Source: Lysobacter_L cavernae (lineage in GTDB: Bacteria > Pseudomonadota > Gammaproteobacteria > Xanthomonadales > Xanthomonadaceae). Taken from it: DNA of 64,000 bases. The DNA is taken from positions 62,001-126,000 of the forward strand of contig NZ_JBHRXK010000004.1 of NCBI RefSeq assembly GCF_042648505.1, given 5' to 3'. Below the pieces are notes generated by a model. The model searched no databases. It was not told the origin of the DNA and saw nothing but the letters and a program-made list of their open reading frames with translations. Below, one piece after another: positions 17,300-27,251 of the stretch; position 1 is the stretch's first letter; each line of letters starts with the position of its first letter. The position numbers and the translations under genes are program-made.

Positions 17300-18621
17300 G
17301 CCGCGCGCAACGCCTCCGTCACCGGCAGCCGCGCTGCGCGCAGCGCCGGGAACAGGCCGCCGACGAAGCCGATCGCCAGCGCCCATTTCAGGCCGGTCCA
17401 CAGCACGGCCGGGGAGACCTTGAACTCGAAGCTGAGCTGGCCGATGCCGCCGGCGATGGTCGAGGCGGTGTAGCCGTTGAAGATCAGCCAGGCCAGCAAC
17501 CCACCGATCAGGCCGCCGATCAAGGCCAGCAGCATCGTCTCCAGCATCACCGCGACCACCACCGGCACGCTGCGGAAGCCGAGCGCGCGCAGCGTGGCGA
17601 TCTCGCGCGCGCGCGTGGCGACGGTGGCGAACATGGTGTTGAGCGCACCGAACACCGCGCCGATGGCCATGATCGATCCGACCACGATGCCGATGATGCG
17701 GATGATCTTGGTCATCTGCTCGGACTGCTTGCTGAAATAGTCGAGCGTGGTGCTGGCATCGACGTCCAGGCGCGGGTCGGCGGCGAGCGCGGCCTTGAAA
17801 CCTTTGAAGGCCTGGGCGTTGTCCAGTCGCGCGGTCACCGATGTGCGGGAGCTGCCGCGGCGATAGGTCGTGGCGACGACGTCGGCATCGGCCCACACTT
17901 CCGATTCCATGGCATCGCCGGAGCGGAACACGCCGACCACGGTCCAGGTCTCGCTGCCCAGGCGGATCGGTTGACCGACCTCGAGGCCGCGGAACTGGCG
18001 CTGCGCGCCGACGCCGACCACCACTTCGCGCATTCCGGTATTGAAGCGGCGGCCTTCGGTGATCTTGACGTCGGGCCGCACCGCCCAGGCCTGCGCGCCG
18101 ACGCCGCGCAACTGCACGCTGCCGTCCTCATCGGGGGCGCCGTTGCGGATCGGCAGGTTGGCCGCGACGACCAGCTCGGACGAGGCGATCGGGCGGCCCT
18201 GCGCGTCGCGGGCAATGCCGGGCGTCTGCGCGACCACGTTGACGCTGTCGTGGCCGAGCGTCGACATCACCTCGGCGGCGGACGCGCCACGCATGACGAT
18301 GGCGGTGTCCTGGCTGCCGCTCCTGCGCAAGGTTTCGCGATAGCCCTCGGCCATGGCCAGCATAGCCACCAGCACGGCGACGACGCCGGCGATGCCGATC
18401 ACGATCACCGACGAGGCGCCCAGGCGTTGGGCAATCGTGCTGACACCGACCTGCGTCACCGATCCGGCCTGGCGGCCGCGCCGGGTGAGCAGCATCCACA
18501 CCGCGAAGGCCAACGCCAGCGCCAGCAGAACGAACCACGGCAGCGACAGCCAGGCGGCGATGCCCAGCACGACCAGCAGGAACAGGCCCAGGCCGCGCAG
18601 GAAGGATTTCAATTTGTTCAT
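17296..18621 (-). CDS. MacB-like ABC transporter permease (FtsX domain), second copy
   Basis: A 441-residue permease. An N-terminal pair of hydrophobic helices (about residues 5-45) precedes a MacB-type periplasmic domain (about 90-300) and a C-terminal FtsX domain with three membrane segments (about 305-430), including the coupling segment TRAREIATLRALGF. The extra N-terminal helices are absent from the sister permease. It lies 10 bp downstream of the other permease and overlaps the lipoprotein hydrolase. Confidence 0.88.
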   Translation of the reverse strand: MNKLKSFLRGLGLFLLVVLGIAAWLSLPWFVLLALALAFAVWMLLTRRGRQAGSVTQVGVSTIAQRLGASSVIVIGIAGVVAVLVAMLAMAEGYRETLRRSGSQDTAIVMRGASAAEVMSTLGHDSVNVVAQTPGIARDAQGRPIASSELVVAANLPIRNGAPDEDGSVQLRGVGAQAWAVRPDVKITEGRRFNTGMREVVVGVGAQRQFRGLEVGQPIRLGSETWTVVGVFRSGDAMESEVWADADVVATTYRRGSSRTSVTARLDNAQAFKGFKAALAADPRLDVDASTTLDYFSKQSEQMTKIIRIIGIVVGSIMAIGAVFGALNTMFATVATRAREIATLRALGFRSVPVVVAVMLETMLLALIGGLIGGLLAWLIFNGYTASTIAGGIGQLSFEFKVSPAVLWTGLKWALAIGFVGGLFPALRAARLPVTEALRAA

Positions 18622-18631
18622 GAGGTTCTCC

Positions 18632-19798
18632 CTAGCGCCCGGACAGCGCGTCGACGATGTTCAGGCGCATCGCCCGCATCGCGGGCAGCGAACCGACCAG
18701 CAGGCCAATCGCGGCCATCAGGCCCAGCCCGAGCAGCCAGCTGTTCCATCCCACCGGTGGCATGTTGATCATGCCGCCGCTGCCGACGTTGATGATCGGT
18801 CCCAGCACGGCCGCCAACGCCAGTCCCAGTACGCCGCCGATCAGCACCAGCAGCACCGACTCGGCCAGCACCAGGCCGAGCACGCTGCGGTTGCTGAAGC
18901 CGATGGTCTTGAGCACGGCCAGCTCCGGGATGCGCTCGCGCACCGCCTGCGCCATGGTGTTGCCGGTGAGCAGCAGCAGGGTGAAGAACACCGCGCCCAT
19001 GATTGAACCGACGATCAGGCCGATGTTGGCGGTCTGCTTCATCCAGTTGGCGAAGGCCGCCTGCTCGGTCATGGTCTTGGTCTCGTACGCGGAGTTGGCC
19101 GAGAGCGTGTCGATGGCCTTGGCCACGCGGTCGGCCTGCGCGGGATCGGACACGCGCACCACGTACCAGCCGGTCTCGCCGCGGTTGTAGGACGTGGACT
19201 CGTCGAAGTACTTCCACTGCATCAGCACCAGGTTGTCGTACCAGCCGCCGCTCTTCTTGTCCTTGGAGCGCAGGGTGCCGACGATGTCGAAGCTCCAGTT
19301 CTTGCTGCCGTCGCGGTTGGGGAAGATGGTCGACTGCAGCGGGATCTTCTGCCCGACCTTCCAGCCGAATCGCTTCATCAGCAGTTCGCCGACCAGGATG
19401 CCGGTGCGGGTGTTGTTGAAGGCTTCGCGCTGCGCGGGTGCGACTTCGATCTCCGGATACAGGTCGAGATAGTTGGGGGCGACCGCAAAGCTGAAGATCT
19501 GGTTGCGCGGGTCCTGGTAGGCGCCGCCGAACCAGTTGGCGTAGGTGACCGTATCGACACCGTCGACTTGTTTGATGCGCTCGTTCAGCGACAGCGGCAA
19601 GGTCTGGATGAAGGACAGCTTGGAGCCGGTCTGCAGGCGCGAGGCGCCGGCGGCGCTCTTGCCGGCTTCGGCGAAACTCTCGCGCACGCCGTTGAGCAGG
19701 CCGAACAGCAGGAACGCGGCCAGGATCGACAGCAGGGTCAGGATCGTGCGCGTCTTGCGCCGGAACAGCTCGGCCCAGATCAGGTGCAGGTATTTCAT
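18632..19798 (-). CDS. MacB-like ABC transporter permease (FtsX domain), first copy
   Basis: A 388-residue permease of four membrane segments with a MacB periplasmic core domain between the first and second. The FtsX motif RERIPELAVLKTIGFSNRSV marks the ATPase-coupling helix. It would pair with the 441-residue permease to form a heterodimer. MacB-type transporters act by mechanotransmission on periplasmic substrates. It lies 15 bp after the ATPase gene on the same transcript. Confidence 0.89.
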   Translation of the reverse strand: MKYLHLIWAELFRRKTRTILTLLSILAAFLLFGLLNGVRESFAEAGKSAAGASRLQTGSKLSFIQTLPLSLNERIKQVDGVDTVTYANWFGGAYQDPRNQIFSFAVAPNYLDLYPEIEVAPAQREAFNNTRTGILVGELLMKRFGWKVGQKIPLQSTIFPNRDGSKNWSFDIVGTLRSKDKKSGGWYDNLVLMQWKYFDESTSYNRGETGWYVVRVSDPAQADRVAKAIDTLSANSAYETKTMTEQAAFANWMKQTANIGLIVGSIMGAVFFTLLLLTGNTMAQAVRERIPELAVLKTIGFSNRSVLGLVLAESVLLVLIGGVLGLALAAVLGPIINVGSGGMINMPPVGWNSWLLGLGLMAAIGLLVGSLPAMRAMRLNIVDALSGR

Positions 19799-19813
19799 GG
19801 CATCGCTCCTCGG

Positions 19814-20506
<693 letters not shown>

Positions 20507-20626
20507 CGCGATACCTCGTGATTCGCCGGGCGACGTCCCGACGGGTTGGAAGACGCTACGGGGACGTCGCCCCGGCCTGCGCTTGCACACTCACGACTGC
20601 TCACTGCGACTTGCTTGATACGTGCG

Positions 20627-20673
20627 TTACACGACTACACGTTTGTTACACGACAACATGTTTGTTACACGAC
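20627..20673. repeat. Three 19-bp tandem repeats upstream of the ABC ATPase gene
   Basis: TTACACGAC recurs at 20627, 20646 and 20665, exactly 19 bp apart; the first two units follow TTACACGACNACAYGTTTG. The array lies 120-170 bp upstream of the ATPase ATG and between two same-strand genes. Even spacing near two helical turns suggests an array of binding sites for a regulator. The second unit contains AACATGTT, a short perfect palindrome. Confidence 0.7.
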
Positions 20674-20711
20674 GAATGGGCAGGCCGGTTTTCGACACGC
20701 CTGCTGGCGCG

Positions 20712-21965
20712 CTATGGGCTGTCCGCGGCCGTGCCGATGCGGACACGGGCGCCATCGTGCAGCTCGACCGGTGGATCGAGTACCACGCTGTCGCCGGCGG
20801 CGACGCCGCCCAGCACCTGACGGCCGTCGGCCAGGCGGCGACCCAGCTTGAGCGTGCGCTGTTCGACGCGGGGGGCCGAGTCCTCGTCGGCGACCACGAA
20901 GGCCACCTCGACGCCGTCGCGCTCGGCGATCGCCGCCTCGACCACGCGCACGCCCTGCGGCTGTGGTGCGGTGGCGGGGCGTGCGGCTTCGAGGAAGCGC
21001 ACGTTCACGCCCATGTCCGGCACGATGCGCGGGTCTTTCAGTTTCAGTGCGACGCGCACCTTGACCGTGGCCTTGCCGCGGTCGGCGGCGGGGATGATTG
21101 CGATCACCTCGGCCGGGATCTTCCAGTCCGGATAGGCGTTGAGCGTGGCCTCGACCGGCATCTTCGGCTGCACGCGGCCGATGAAGGCCTCGCCGACCTC
21201 GACTTCGATCTCCAGCGAGTCCATGTCGACGATGGTGCCGATGCCGGTACGGGTGAAACCGCCGCCGGCCGACAGCGGCGAGACGATCTCGCCCGGTTGC
21301 GCCGCCTTGGCGGTGACCACGCCGGCAAATGGCGCGCGCACGATGGTGTTGTCGACGCCGATGTCGGTGATGCGCAGGCGATCGCTGGCGACCTTGGCAT
21401 TGCGTTGCGATGTGGTGAGTTCGGCCCGCAGCGAGTCACGTGCGGCAATGGCCTCGTCGTACTGCGCCTTCGACACCAGCTGCTGGTTGACCAGCGTGGA
21501 CAGGCGATGGGCGTTGGCTTCGGCTTCGGCCAGGCGCGCGCGCACGCTGTCGACCTGGCTGCGCGCGGCGCCGGCCTGGGCGTTGGCGAGTTCGCGCTCG
21601 GCATCGGCATCGATCGGATCGAGTGTGGCCATGACCTGGCCTTGCTCGACGCGCTGGCCTTCCTCGATCAACACCTCGCGCACCTTGCCGGTGATCTTGG
21701 CCGAGACCGTGGCCATGCGCCGGGCCACGACATAGCCGGTGGCGTCGAGTACCGAGGCGTTGCCGCCGTTGCCGAGGGCGGTGACGGTGGCGGTCTTTAC
21801 CTCGACCGCGTCCGCGCGGCCGAACACGGCCCAGCCGGCGAGGCCGAGCAACAACAGCGCGCCGACGACGGCGAGCGCGATCCACAGCCCGCGCCGCGAA
21901 GGCGGCGGGGGCGGGGCGCTACGGTCTATGCGCAATTCCCTGAGCAGGTCGGACGAGGCAGTCAT
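20712..21965 (-). CDS. Periplasmic adaptor (membrane fusion protein, MacA/HlyD type)
   Basis: A 417-residue adaptor. One N-terminal membrane helix (about residues 25-50) follows a Pro-rich start; then come a barrel/lipoyl region (TGYVVARRMATVSAKITGKV and FAGVVTAKAAQPGEIV), a long coiled-coil hairpin around residues 110-190 and a C-terminal beta domain. It would link the FtsX permeases to an outer-membrane channel or periplasmic partner. The second ATG (21965) was chosen; one 18 bp upstream is possible. It is the first gene of the ABC cluster. Confidence 0.87.
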   Translation of the reverse strand: MTASSDLLRELRIDRSAPPPPPSRRGLWIALAVVGALLLLGLAGWAVFGRADAVEVKTATVTALGNGGNASVLDATGYVVARRMATVSAKITGKVREVLIEEGQRVEQGQVMATLDPIDADAERELANAQAGAARSQVDSVRARLAEAEANAHRLSTLVNQQLVSKAQYDEAIAARDSLRAELTTSQRNAKVASDRLRITDIGVDNTIVRAPFAGVVTAKAAQPGEIVSPLSAGGGFTRTGIGTIVDMDSLEIEVEVGEAFIGRVQPKMPVEATLNAYPDWKIPAEVIAIIPAADRGKATVKVRVALKLKDPRIVPDMGVNVRFLEAARPATAPQPQGVRVVEAAIAERDGVEVAFVVADEDSAPRVEQRTLKLGRRLADGRQVLGGVAAGDSVVLDPPVELHDGARVRIGTAADSP

Positions 21966-22053
21966 ATGCAACACCAGACGCAAGACGGCGCCTAGTGTGA
22001 CCGCAGCTCGCCTCGCGCGCCAACCTGCCGGAAGTCAGCAGACGCAGCGTGGT

Positions 22054-23439
22054 CTATGCAGACAGTGCCTTGAGCAGCGCGTAGGCGGCACGCAGGCCCT
22101 GCGCCTCGCCACCGGCGGGACGGCCGGGGCGGTCGCTGTCGTTCCAGCTGTACACGTCCAGGTGCGCCCACTTCTGCTGCGCCGGTACGAAGCGTTCGAG
22201 GTAGATCGCCGCGGTAATCGAGCCGGCCATGCGCGACGGACCACCGTTGGCGATGTCGGCGATCGTGCTGGTCAGGTAGCGCAGGTACGGGCGCCACAAC
22301 GGCATGCGCCACAACGGATCGCGCTGCTGCATGCCGGCGTCGAGCCACTGCTGGGCGAGGGTGTCGTCGTTGCTGTACAGCGCCGGCAGGTCCGGGCCCA
22401 GGGCGATGCGCGCGGCGCCGGTCAGGGTGGCGAAGTCGAGCAGCAACGCCGGCTTGAGCTCGCCGGCGTAGGTCAGCGCATCGCACAGGATCACGCGGCC
22501 TTCGGCATCGGTGTTGTCGATCTCCACCGACAGGCCCTGGCGCGTGGCGATCACTTCGCCGGGGCGGAACGCATTCGGGCCGATGGCATTTTCCACCGCC
22601 GGCACCAGCAGCGTGATGTGCAGCGGCAGCTTGCGCGTCATCACCAGCTCGGCCAGGGCGATCGCGTGCGCGGCGCCGCCCATGTCCTTCTTCATGTTGC
22701 GCATGCCGTCGGCGGGCTTGATGTCGAGGCCGCCGGTGTCGAAGCACACGCCCTTGCCGACGATGGCGACGTGCGGGTGCGATTCGTCACCCCAGCGCAG
22801 CGAGATCAGGCGCGGCGCACGATGGCTGGCGCGGCCGACCGCGTGGATCGCCGGGAAGTTGTGGCTGAGCAGGTCTTCACCGCTGACCACCTCGATGTGC
22901 GCGCCGAAGCGTTCGGCGATCTCGCACACGGTCTGTTCGAGCTGGTCCGGGCCCATGTGCTCGGTCGGCGTGTTGACCAGGTCGCGCACGCGCACGCACG
23001 CCGCGAGCTGGGCGAAGGCGTCGCCGTCGCCATCGACCTGCAATTGCGCCGGTGCGCGCAGCGGTTGCTTGTAGCGGCTGAAGCGGTAGCTGCCCAGGCC
23101 CCAACCCAGTTGCAACGCCGACTGCGCACCGGCATCGAGCGCGCCGGCCAGCGTCCATGCGCGCGCTGGCAAGGCGTAAGGCGCGTGGGCATAGGCGTAC
23201 GGGTCGAGCGGGTCGCCGATGCCGATCACCGCCGCGGCGATACCGCCCTGCGCGCCGGGCAACGTCAAGACGGTGCTGGGCGAGCCGTCGAAGCCCTGCG
23301 CGTCGAGCCAGGCGTTGACCGCCGCGCTCTGCGTCGTGCGCCAGTCACCGATCGTGGCACGGGTGACGATGTGCAACGGCAGCGCATCGCTGGCAGTGGC
23401 GGCGAATCCAGGGGGCAAGCTGGCAGACGGCAGGTTCAT
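22054..23439 (-). CDS. M17 leucyl aminopeptidase family protein
   Basis: A 461-residue cytosolic metallopeptidase. The M17 signature NTDAEGRVILCDAL and the metal-binding segment GKGVCFDTGGLDIKP are clear, as is the Lys/Asp-bearing MKKDMGGAAHAIALAE. An N-terminal macro-like domain covers about residues 1-150. It removes N-terminal residues from peptides. The start overlaps the upstream HAD gene stop (ATGA), so the two genes are coupled. Confidence 0.92.
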   Translation of the reverse strand: MNLPSASLPPGFAATASDALPLHIVTRATIGDWRTTQSAAVNAWLDAQGFDGSPSTVLTLPGAQGGIAAAVIGIGDPLDPYAYAHAPYALPARAWTLAGALDAGAQSALQLGWGLGSYRFSRYKQPLRAPAQLQVDGDGDAFAQLAACVRVRDLVNTPTEHMGPDQLEQTVCEIAERFGAHIEVVSGEDLLSHNFPAIHAVGRASHRAPRLISLRWGDESHPHVAIVGKGVCFDTGGLDIKPADGMRNMKKDMGGAAHAIALAELVMTRKLPLHITLLVPAVENAIGPNAFRPGEVIATRQGLSVEIDNTDAEGRVILCDALTYAGELKPALLLDFATLTGAARIALGPDLPALYSNDDTLAQQWLDAGMQQRDPLWRMPLWRPYLRYLTSTIADIANGGPSRMAGSITAAIYLERFVPAQQKWAHLDVYSWNDSDRPGRPAGGEAQGLRAAYALLKALSA

Positions 23440-24152
23440 GCGGCAACAGGTTCCGGGTGATGCGACGCGTCCAGCCAGTCGGCCAGCGCGGCGAGGGTGG
23501 TGAATTCGAGGTCGGGGCGAAGCTGCGCGTGCGGCCAGGTGGCGCCGTCGCGATTGAGCCAGCAGCTGCGCAGGCCGGCGTGATGCGCGCCGACCACGTC
23601 GAGATCGACGTGGTCGCCGACGTGCAGCACCTGGTGCGGGGCGACGCCGAGCTGGGCGCAGGCGGCGTGGAAGATGCTCGCGTCCGGCTTGGCCGTGCCG
23701 TGCTCGCGCGATCCGAGCTGGAAGGCGAAGTGATGGGACACGCCGATGCGCGCCAGGTCGGCGTTGCCGTTGCTGACCGCCGCCAGCGGCACGCGCGCGG
23801 CCAGCCGTGCCAGCGCCGGCAGGGCATCGGGATAGAACTCGACGCGATTGCGCTCGCTGTAGAAGGTCTCGAATGCGGCCTGCGCGTGCACCGGGTCGTC
23901 GCCGCTGAGCTCCATCGCCCGCACCAGGCTCAGCTTGCGCAGCTGGCTGAGGTCGTGCGCCAGCTGCGGGTGCTCGGCGTACACGGCGGCGCGCAGCTCG
24001 CGCATCGCCTCGACCGGGAAGCGCTGCGCCGTGCGCGGGCAATGCTGCAGCAACCACGCATGCAGGGTCTGCTCGATCCGGGCGCCGATCGGCGCGAAAG
24101 GCCACAGGGTGTCGTCGAGGTCGAGGGTGATCGCGCGGATGGGGAAGGACAT
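23436..24152 (-). CDS. HAD-superfamily hydrolase
   Basis: A 238-residue phosphatase-like protein with all HAD motifs: DLDDTLW (nucleophile Asp) near residue 11, VSNGN (motif II), the Lys in TAKPDASIF and VGDHVDLDVVGA (motif IV). A helical C1 cap lies between motifs I and II. The usual reaction is dephosphorylation of a small metabolite; the substrate cannot be predicted. It is upstream of and overlaps the aminopeptidase gene. Confidence 0.88.
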   Translation of the reverse strand: MSFPIRAITLDLDDTLWPFAPIGARIEQTLHAWLLQHCPRTAQRFPVEAMRELRAAVYAEHPQLAHDLSQLRKLSLVRAMELSGDDPVHAQAAFETFYSERNRVEFYPDALPALARLAARVPLAAVSNGNADLARIGVSHHFAFQLGSREHGTAKPDASIFHAACAQLGVAPHQVLHVGDHVDLDVVGAHHAGLRSCWLNRDGATWPHAQLRPDLEFTTLAALADWLDASHHPEPVAA

Positions 24153-24379
24153 GGCGATATTTTAGCCTGCCCGGAGTAGCGGGCCGTGAGCTGGCGGCAA
24201 TCGGCGAATGTGGCGGGTGTCCCGGTTCGCGGGCGGGCACGGGTGTATGGATGGCGCGGCACGCGCGGAGCCGGCCGTTGTTGCGCACGCGTGCCGCAGG
24301 CCTTGATCCACCGGGTGAGCCCAGGACGGCTCGCGCACCCGGTTTCCCGGCGGCTTCGACCGCCCACTGGAGGAAATGT

Positions 24380-24598
24380 ATGCGTCGCGCAAGCAGATTC
24401 CTGATCGCAGTCGCCGTGCTGGCCGTCCTGGCAGCCGGCATGGCCACGGCCGGTCGCTGGCCGTACGTGATGACCTTCTATGACGCCGCCGGCACCGCCG
24501 TCGGCTGGCAGATTGGCCATTGCGACAACAGCTACAGCTTCCACGGGCAGCGCACCGAGGTGTACACCATCGAACGCCTGCAGTGCCGGGACGACTGA
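24380..24598 (+). CDS. Small exported protein (DUF6289-like)
   Basis: A 72-residue protein with a clear signal peptide (LIAVAVLAVLAAGMATAG) and a short mature part containing two Cys (GHCDNSYSF and LQCRDD), probably disulfide bonded. The pattern of a tyrosine-rich strand, a V-G-W/Y turn and paired Cys resembles the small DUF6289 family, but that is recollection rather than a search. An AGGA ribosome site precedes the ATG. No function known. Confidence 0.7.
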   Translation: MRRASRFLIAVAVLAVLAAGMATAGRWPYVMTFYDAAGTAVGWQIGHCDNSYSFHGQRTEVYTIERLQCRDD

Positions 24599-24607
24599 GC
24601 GCTCCCT

Positions 24608-24641
24608 CGCGGAAGTCCCGAAACCCTTCGGGGCTTCCGCG
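24608..24641. terminator. Bidirectional hairpin between convergent genes
   Basis: CGCGGAAG and CTTCCGCG arms (24608-24615 and 24634-24641) with an inner CCCGAA/TTCGGG stem form a strong hairpin between the small exported protein and the convergent permease gene. There is no long T-tract, so it may act as a transcript-stabilising or weak terminator structure in both directions. Confidence 0.6.
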
Positions 24642-24653
24642 TTGCCTTGGCGG

Positions 24654-25784
24654 TCACTCCAGCAAGCGCGCCCAGCCTTCCAGGCCCTCGATCCGCGCCA
24701 GCACCAGCTTCACGCACACCAGCAGCGGCACCGCCAGCAGCAGACCGACGATTCCCCACAGCCAGCCGAACAGCATCAGTGCCAGGATCAGCAGCAGCGG
24801 CGACAGCCGCATGCGTCGGCCGAGCACGATCGGCGTGACGATCTGGCCCTCGATGGTGTGCAGCAGCAGGTACAGCCCGGCCGGCAGCAGCGACGGCCAC
24901 AGTTCGTCGAAAGCGACCACGCCCATCAGCAGCATGATGACGATGCCGATCAGCGGGCCGACGTAGGGCGCGAAGTTGAGGATCGCCGCCATCGTGCCCC
25001 ACAACAGCGCCTCGTTGAGCGGCACGCCAAGCCAGTACAGCGCCGCGGCCAGCACCAGGCCGAGCGCGGTGTTGATGATGCTGATGGTCAGCACGTAGCG
25101 CGAGATCTCGCGCTCGATCGACTGCAGGATGTCGACGGTGAGTTTCTTCTGCTGGCGCGTCGGCAGCAGCGCGATCGCGTTGCGCTGCAGGCTCTCGCCA
25201 TAGACCATGAAGAAGAACGTCAGCAGCACCACCGCCAGGATCTGGGCGATGGTCTTGGGCGTGGTGGTCAACGCGCCATAGGGGTCGTTGAGTTCGGTGC
25301 GGATCACCTGCACCGGCTTGCCGGTGCTCTCGCCGCCGGCGGCGCGGGCGATGTTCTGCGCGGCCTTGTTGGCGTCGAGCATCGGCTTGGTCAGGTTGCG
25401 CAGCTTCGGCGCGATCTGCTTCATCTCGCGCGGCACCTGCCGCACCCATTCGCTGGCCGGCTCGATCAGCTGGTTGCCGAGCGCGCCGGCCGCAGCCAGG
25501 CCGCCCAGCAGCACCAGCAGCGCGCCGAGGACGCGCGGCAGGTACAGCCGCTGCAGGCCGCGGAGGATCGGGTTGCCGACCAGAGCGAAGAACCCCGCCA
25601 GCAGGATCGGCAGGATCAGCGCCTGCGCCGCCCACAAGGTGTAGCCGACGGCGAGCGTGGCCAGCACCACCAGTGCGGCCGAGGCGCGCGGGCGTGGCGC
25701 CGGGGCCGGCGCCAGGCCGGGTTCGTCATCGCCGTCGTCGGACGGCGCGGCGGAGTCGGTGTTCGGCGGAGGCGGCGTGCTCAA
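24654..25784 (-). CDS. AI-2E transporter family (PerM/YdiK-like) permease
   Basis: A 376-residue inner-membrane protein with about eight membrane segments: two near residues 40-75, one at 85-105, then a soluble segment, and the remainder after residue 185. Typical PerM-family segments are AAILNFAPYVGPLIG and HTIEGQIVTPIVLGRRMRLSPL. The substrate is unknown in most members. An acidic/Pro-rich N-terminus of about 35 residues precedes TM1. The start overlaps the preceding gene by 4 bp. Confidence 0.88.
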   Translation of the reverse strand: MSTPPPPNTDSAAPSDDGDDEPGLAPAPAPRPRASAALVVLATLAVGYTLWAAQALILPILLAGFFALVGNPILRGLQRLYLPRVLGALLVLLGGLAAAGALGNQLIEPASEWVRQVPREMKQIAPKLRNLTKPMLDANKAAQNIARAAGGESTGKPVQVIRTELNDPYGALTTTPKTIAQILAVVLLTFFFMVYGESLQRNAIALLPTRQQKKLTVDILQSIEREISRYVLTISIINTALGLVLAAALYWLGVPLNEALLWGTMAAILNFAPYVGPLIGIVIMLLMGVVAFDELWPSLLPAGLYLLLHTIEGQIVTPIVLGRRMRLSPLLLILALMLFGWLWGIVGLLLAVPLLVCVKLVLARIEGLEGWARLLE

Positions 25785-26188
25785 GGCTCGGTGGGTTCGA
25801 CGGCGGCGGCGCGTGCAGCTTGCGCCGTCGCCTCCGTGCGCGCCAGCGCTTCCACCTCGGAGTCGGTGTCGGCTGCGACGACCTGCTCGGCGCTGGCCGC
25901 GGCGCGCTCGGCTTCGTCGGCCGCGGCCTGGGCACTGCCGCCGGCGAACAGGCCCGCCAGCGCCGACACGATCTGCACCAGGTTGCCGCTGTTGGCCACG
26001 GCGCGCAGCGGTTCGGCGCGACCGACCATAAAGCCGCTGGCCAGACCGGCGATGACAATGCGACCGGGTGTCCAGGCCTCGCGCCAGGAGCCCTTGAGTT
26101 GGCGCACGTCGGCGGCGACGCGACGCTCCTGCGACTCGAGCGAGTCCTCGGCCTGGCGGACCTTGGCGATGAGTTGCTCGAAGCTCAT
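25781..26188 (-). CDS. Small Ala-rich protein of a YqjD/E operon
   Basis: A 135-residue protein: a charged helical N-terminus (residues 1-40, with ESQERRVAADVRQLKGSWREA), one short hydrophobic segment (about 46-55), a second hydrophobic stretch (about 70-85, rich in G/A) and a long Ala/Glu-rich tail. It overlaps genes on both sides by ATGA. It may play the YqjK-like role of the yqjD-yqjE-yqjK set by position, though sequence support is weak. Stress or stationary-phase membrane roles are inferred. Confidence 0.7.
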   Translation of the reverse strand: MSFEQLIAKVRQAEDSLESQERRVAADVRQLKGSWREAWTPGRIVIAGLASGFMVGRAEPLRAVANSGNLVQIVSALAGLFAGGSAQAAADEAERAAASAEQVVAADTDSEVEALARTEATAQAARAAAVEPTEP

Positions 26189-26688
26189 GGCGGGGTGATG
26201 TCGGCCTCGCGCGCCGATCCGGCGGCGTCGGGCGTGGGTGCGAGGTCGGCCAGTTCGCCGATGCCGAGCCGCGCCAGTTGCCGGCGCGTGGCCTGCAGGC
26301 GGGTGTGCTCGAAATAGCGCATCGCCTGCCAGCCGGCGTAGGCGGTCACGGCCAGGCTCAGCGCCGCGCCGATCAGCATCGCCGCGAACCACGACAGGCC
26401 GAGGCTGCTGAGGAAGGCGATCAAGGTCGCCACCAGCAGCAGCCAGCTCGACGCGCCGAACGCGATCGCCACGCCGACGAAGGCCAGCGCACGGCCGAAG
26501 GCGCTGCGGGCCAGCGACAGGTCGGCGGCGACCAGGCTGCGCAGCGCCCTGGCGGCGCCAGCGGCGGCGCCGAGTCCGGCGCGGCCGTTGGCACCGATCT
26601 GGCGCAGCGATTCGGCCAGGTCCGGCGCCGGCCCGCTGTCGGCGGGCCCGGACGTGCCGCGCTCGCCGGCTTCCCCGGTTTCGCTCAC
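26185..26688 (-). CDS. YqjE-like / phage-holin-family (PF07332-type) membrane protein
   Basis: A 167-residue protein with two adjacent membrane helices around residues 65-90 and 95-120, flanked by an N-terminal amphipathic region (RALRSLVAADLSLARSAFGR) and a charged C-terminus. This is the layout of the putative Actinobacterial holin-X / YqjE family, a housekeeping membrane protein despite the holin name. It overlaps the downstream gene and follows the YqjD-like gene by 9 bp. Confidence 0.78.
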   Translation of the reverse strand: MSETGEAGERGTSGPADSGPAPDLAESLRQIGANGRAGLGAAAGAARALRSLVAADLSLARSAFGRALAFVGVAIAFGASSWLLLVATLIAFLSSLGLSWFAAMLIGAALSLAVTAYAGWQAMRYFEHTRLQATRRQLARLGIGELADLAPTPDAAGSAREADITPP

Positions 26689-26697
26689 GACGCGTGC

Positions 26698-27060
26698 TTA
26701 CTTGTCGCCGCTGCGGGCGAGCTTGGCGATGATCCAGCCGGCGGCGAAGGCGACGCCGAACGAGGCCAGCGGCCGCTCGCGGATCAGCTCGGCGGCGCTG
26801 TCGATCAGGTCGCGGCCCTTGTCCATCAGCGCATCGACCTGCTCGCGCGCCGCACCGCCGGCTTCTTCGGCTGCGGCGAGGCCGGCCAGTGCGCCGTCGG
26901 CCAGGTCGGCCTTGACGTTGGCCTTGCCGAGCTTGAGTTCATCGCCGGCCGCGCTGGCGGCACCGCGCAGGGCCTCGCCGGCGTCGCTGGCGGCCTGCTT
27001 GAGGTGGCCGCCGGCCTCGCTGATGTGGGACTTCATGCCGTCGGTCGAGGTGGGATTCAT
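26698..27060 (-). CDS. YqjD/ElaB-like DUF883 protein
   Basis: A 120-residue protein with a long amphipathic helical region (Ala/Glu/Lys-rich, residues 10-95) and a C-terminal glycine-containing hydrophobic anchor (SFGVAFAAGWIIAKLARSG). This matches the C-tail-anchored YqjD/ElaB family, which in E. coli binds ribosomes at the membrane in stationary phase. It is the first gene of the yqjD-yqjE-like-perM operon. A GGAG site precedes the ATG. Confidence 0.8.
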   Translation of the reverse strand: MNPTSTDGMKSHISEAGGHLKQAASDAGEALRGAASAAGDELKLGKANVKADLADGALAGLAAAEEAGGAAREQVDALMDKGRDLIDSAAELIRERPLASFGVAFAAGWIIAKLARSGDK

Positions 27061-27251
27061 CAAGTGCTTCTCCTTACGAGTGGTGCCGGCGGTGGGCCGG
27101 CTTGCGGAGCGGACGTGCGCCCGACCCGCAGGAGCGCGCCCGCGGTGGCGGACGCCCGGTCTACGGTAGCGCGGCCAGCGGCCGTGTCGACCCGCAATCG
27201 CGCGAATCGACATCGCGCGAATCGACCGCCACGACCGCAGCAACGCGCCGA

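Noticed and set aside
17300..17896. N-terminal extension of the lipoprotein hydrolase frame to 563 residues
   Set aside because: It overlaps the permease in another frame and is Arg-rich low complexity; the ATG at 17299 gives a perfect lipoprotein signal.
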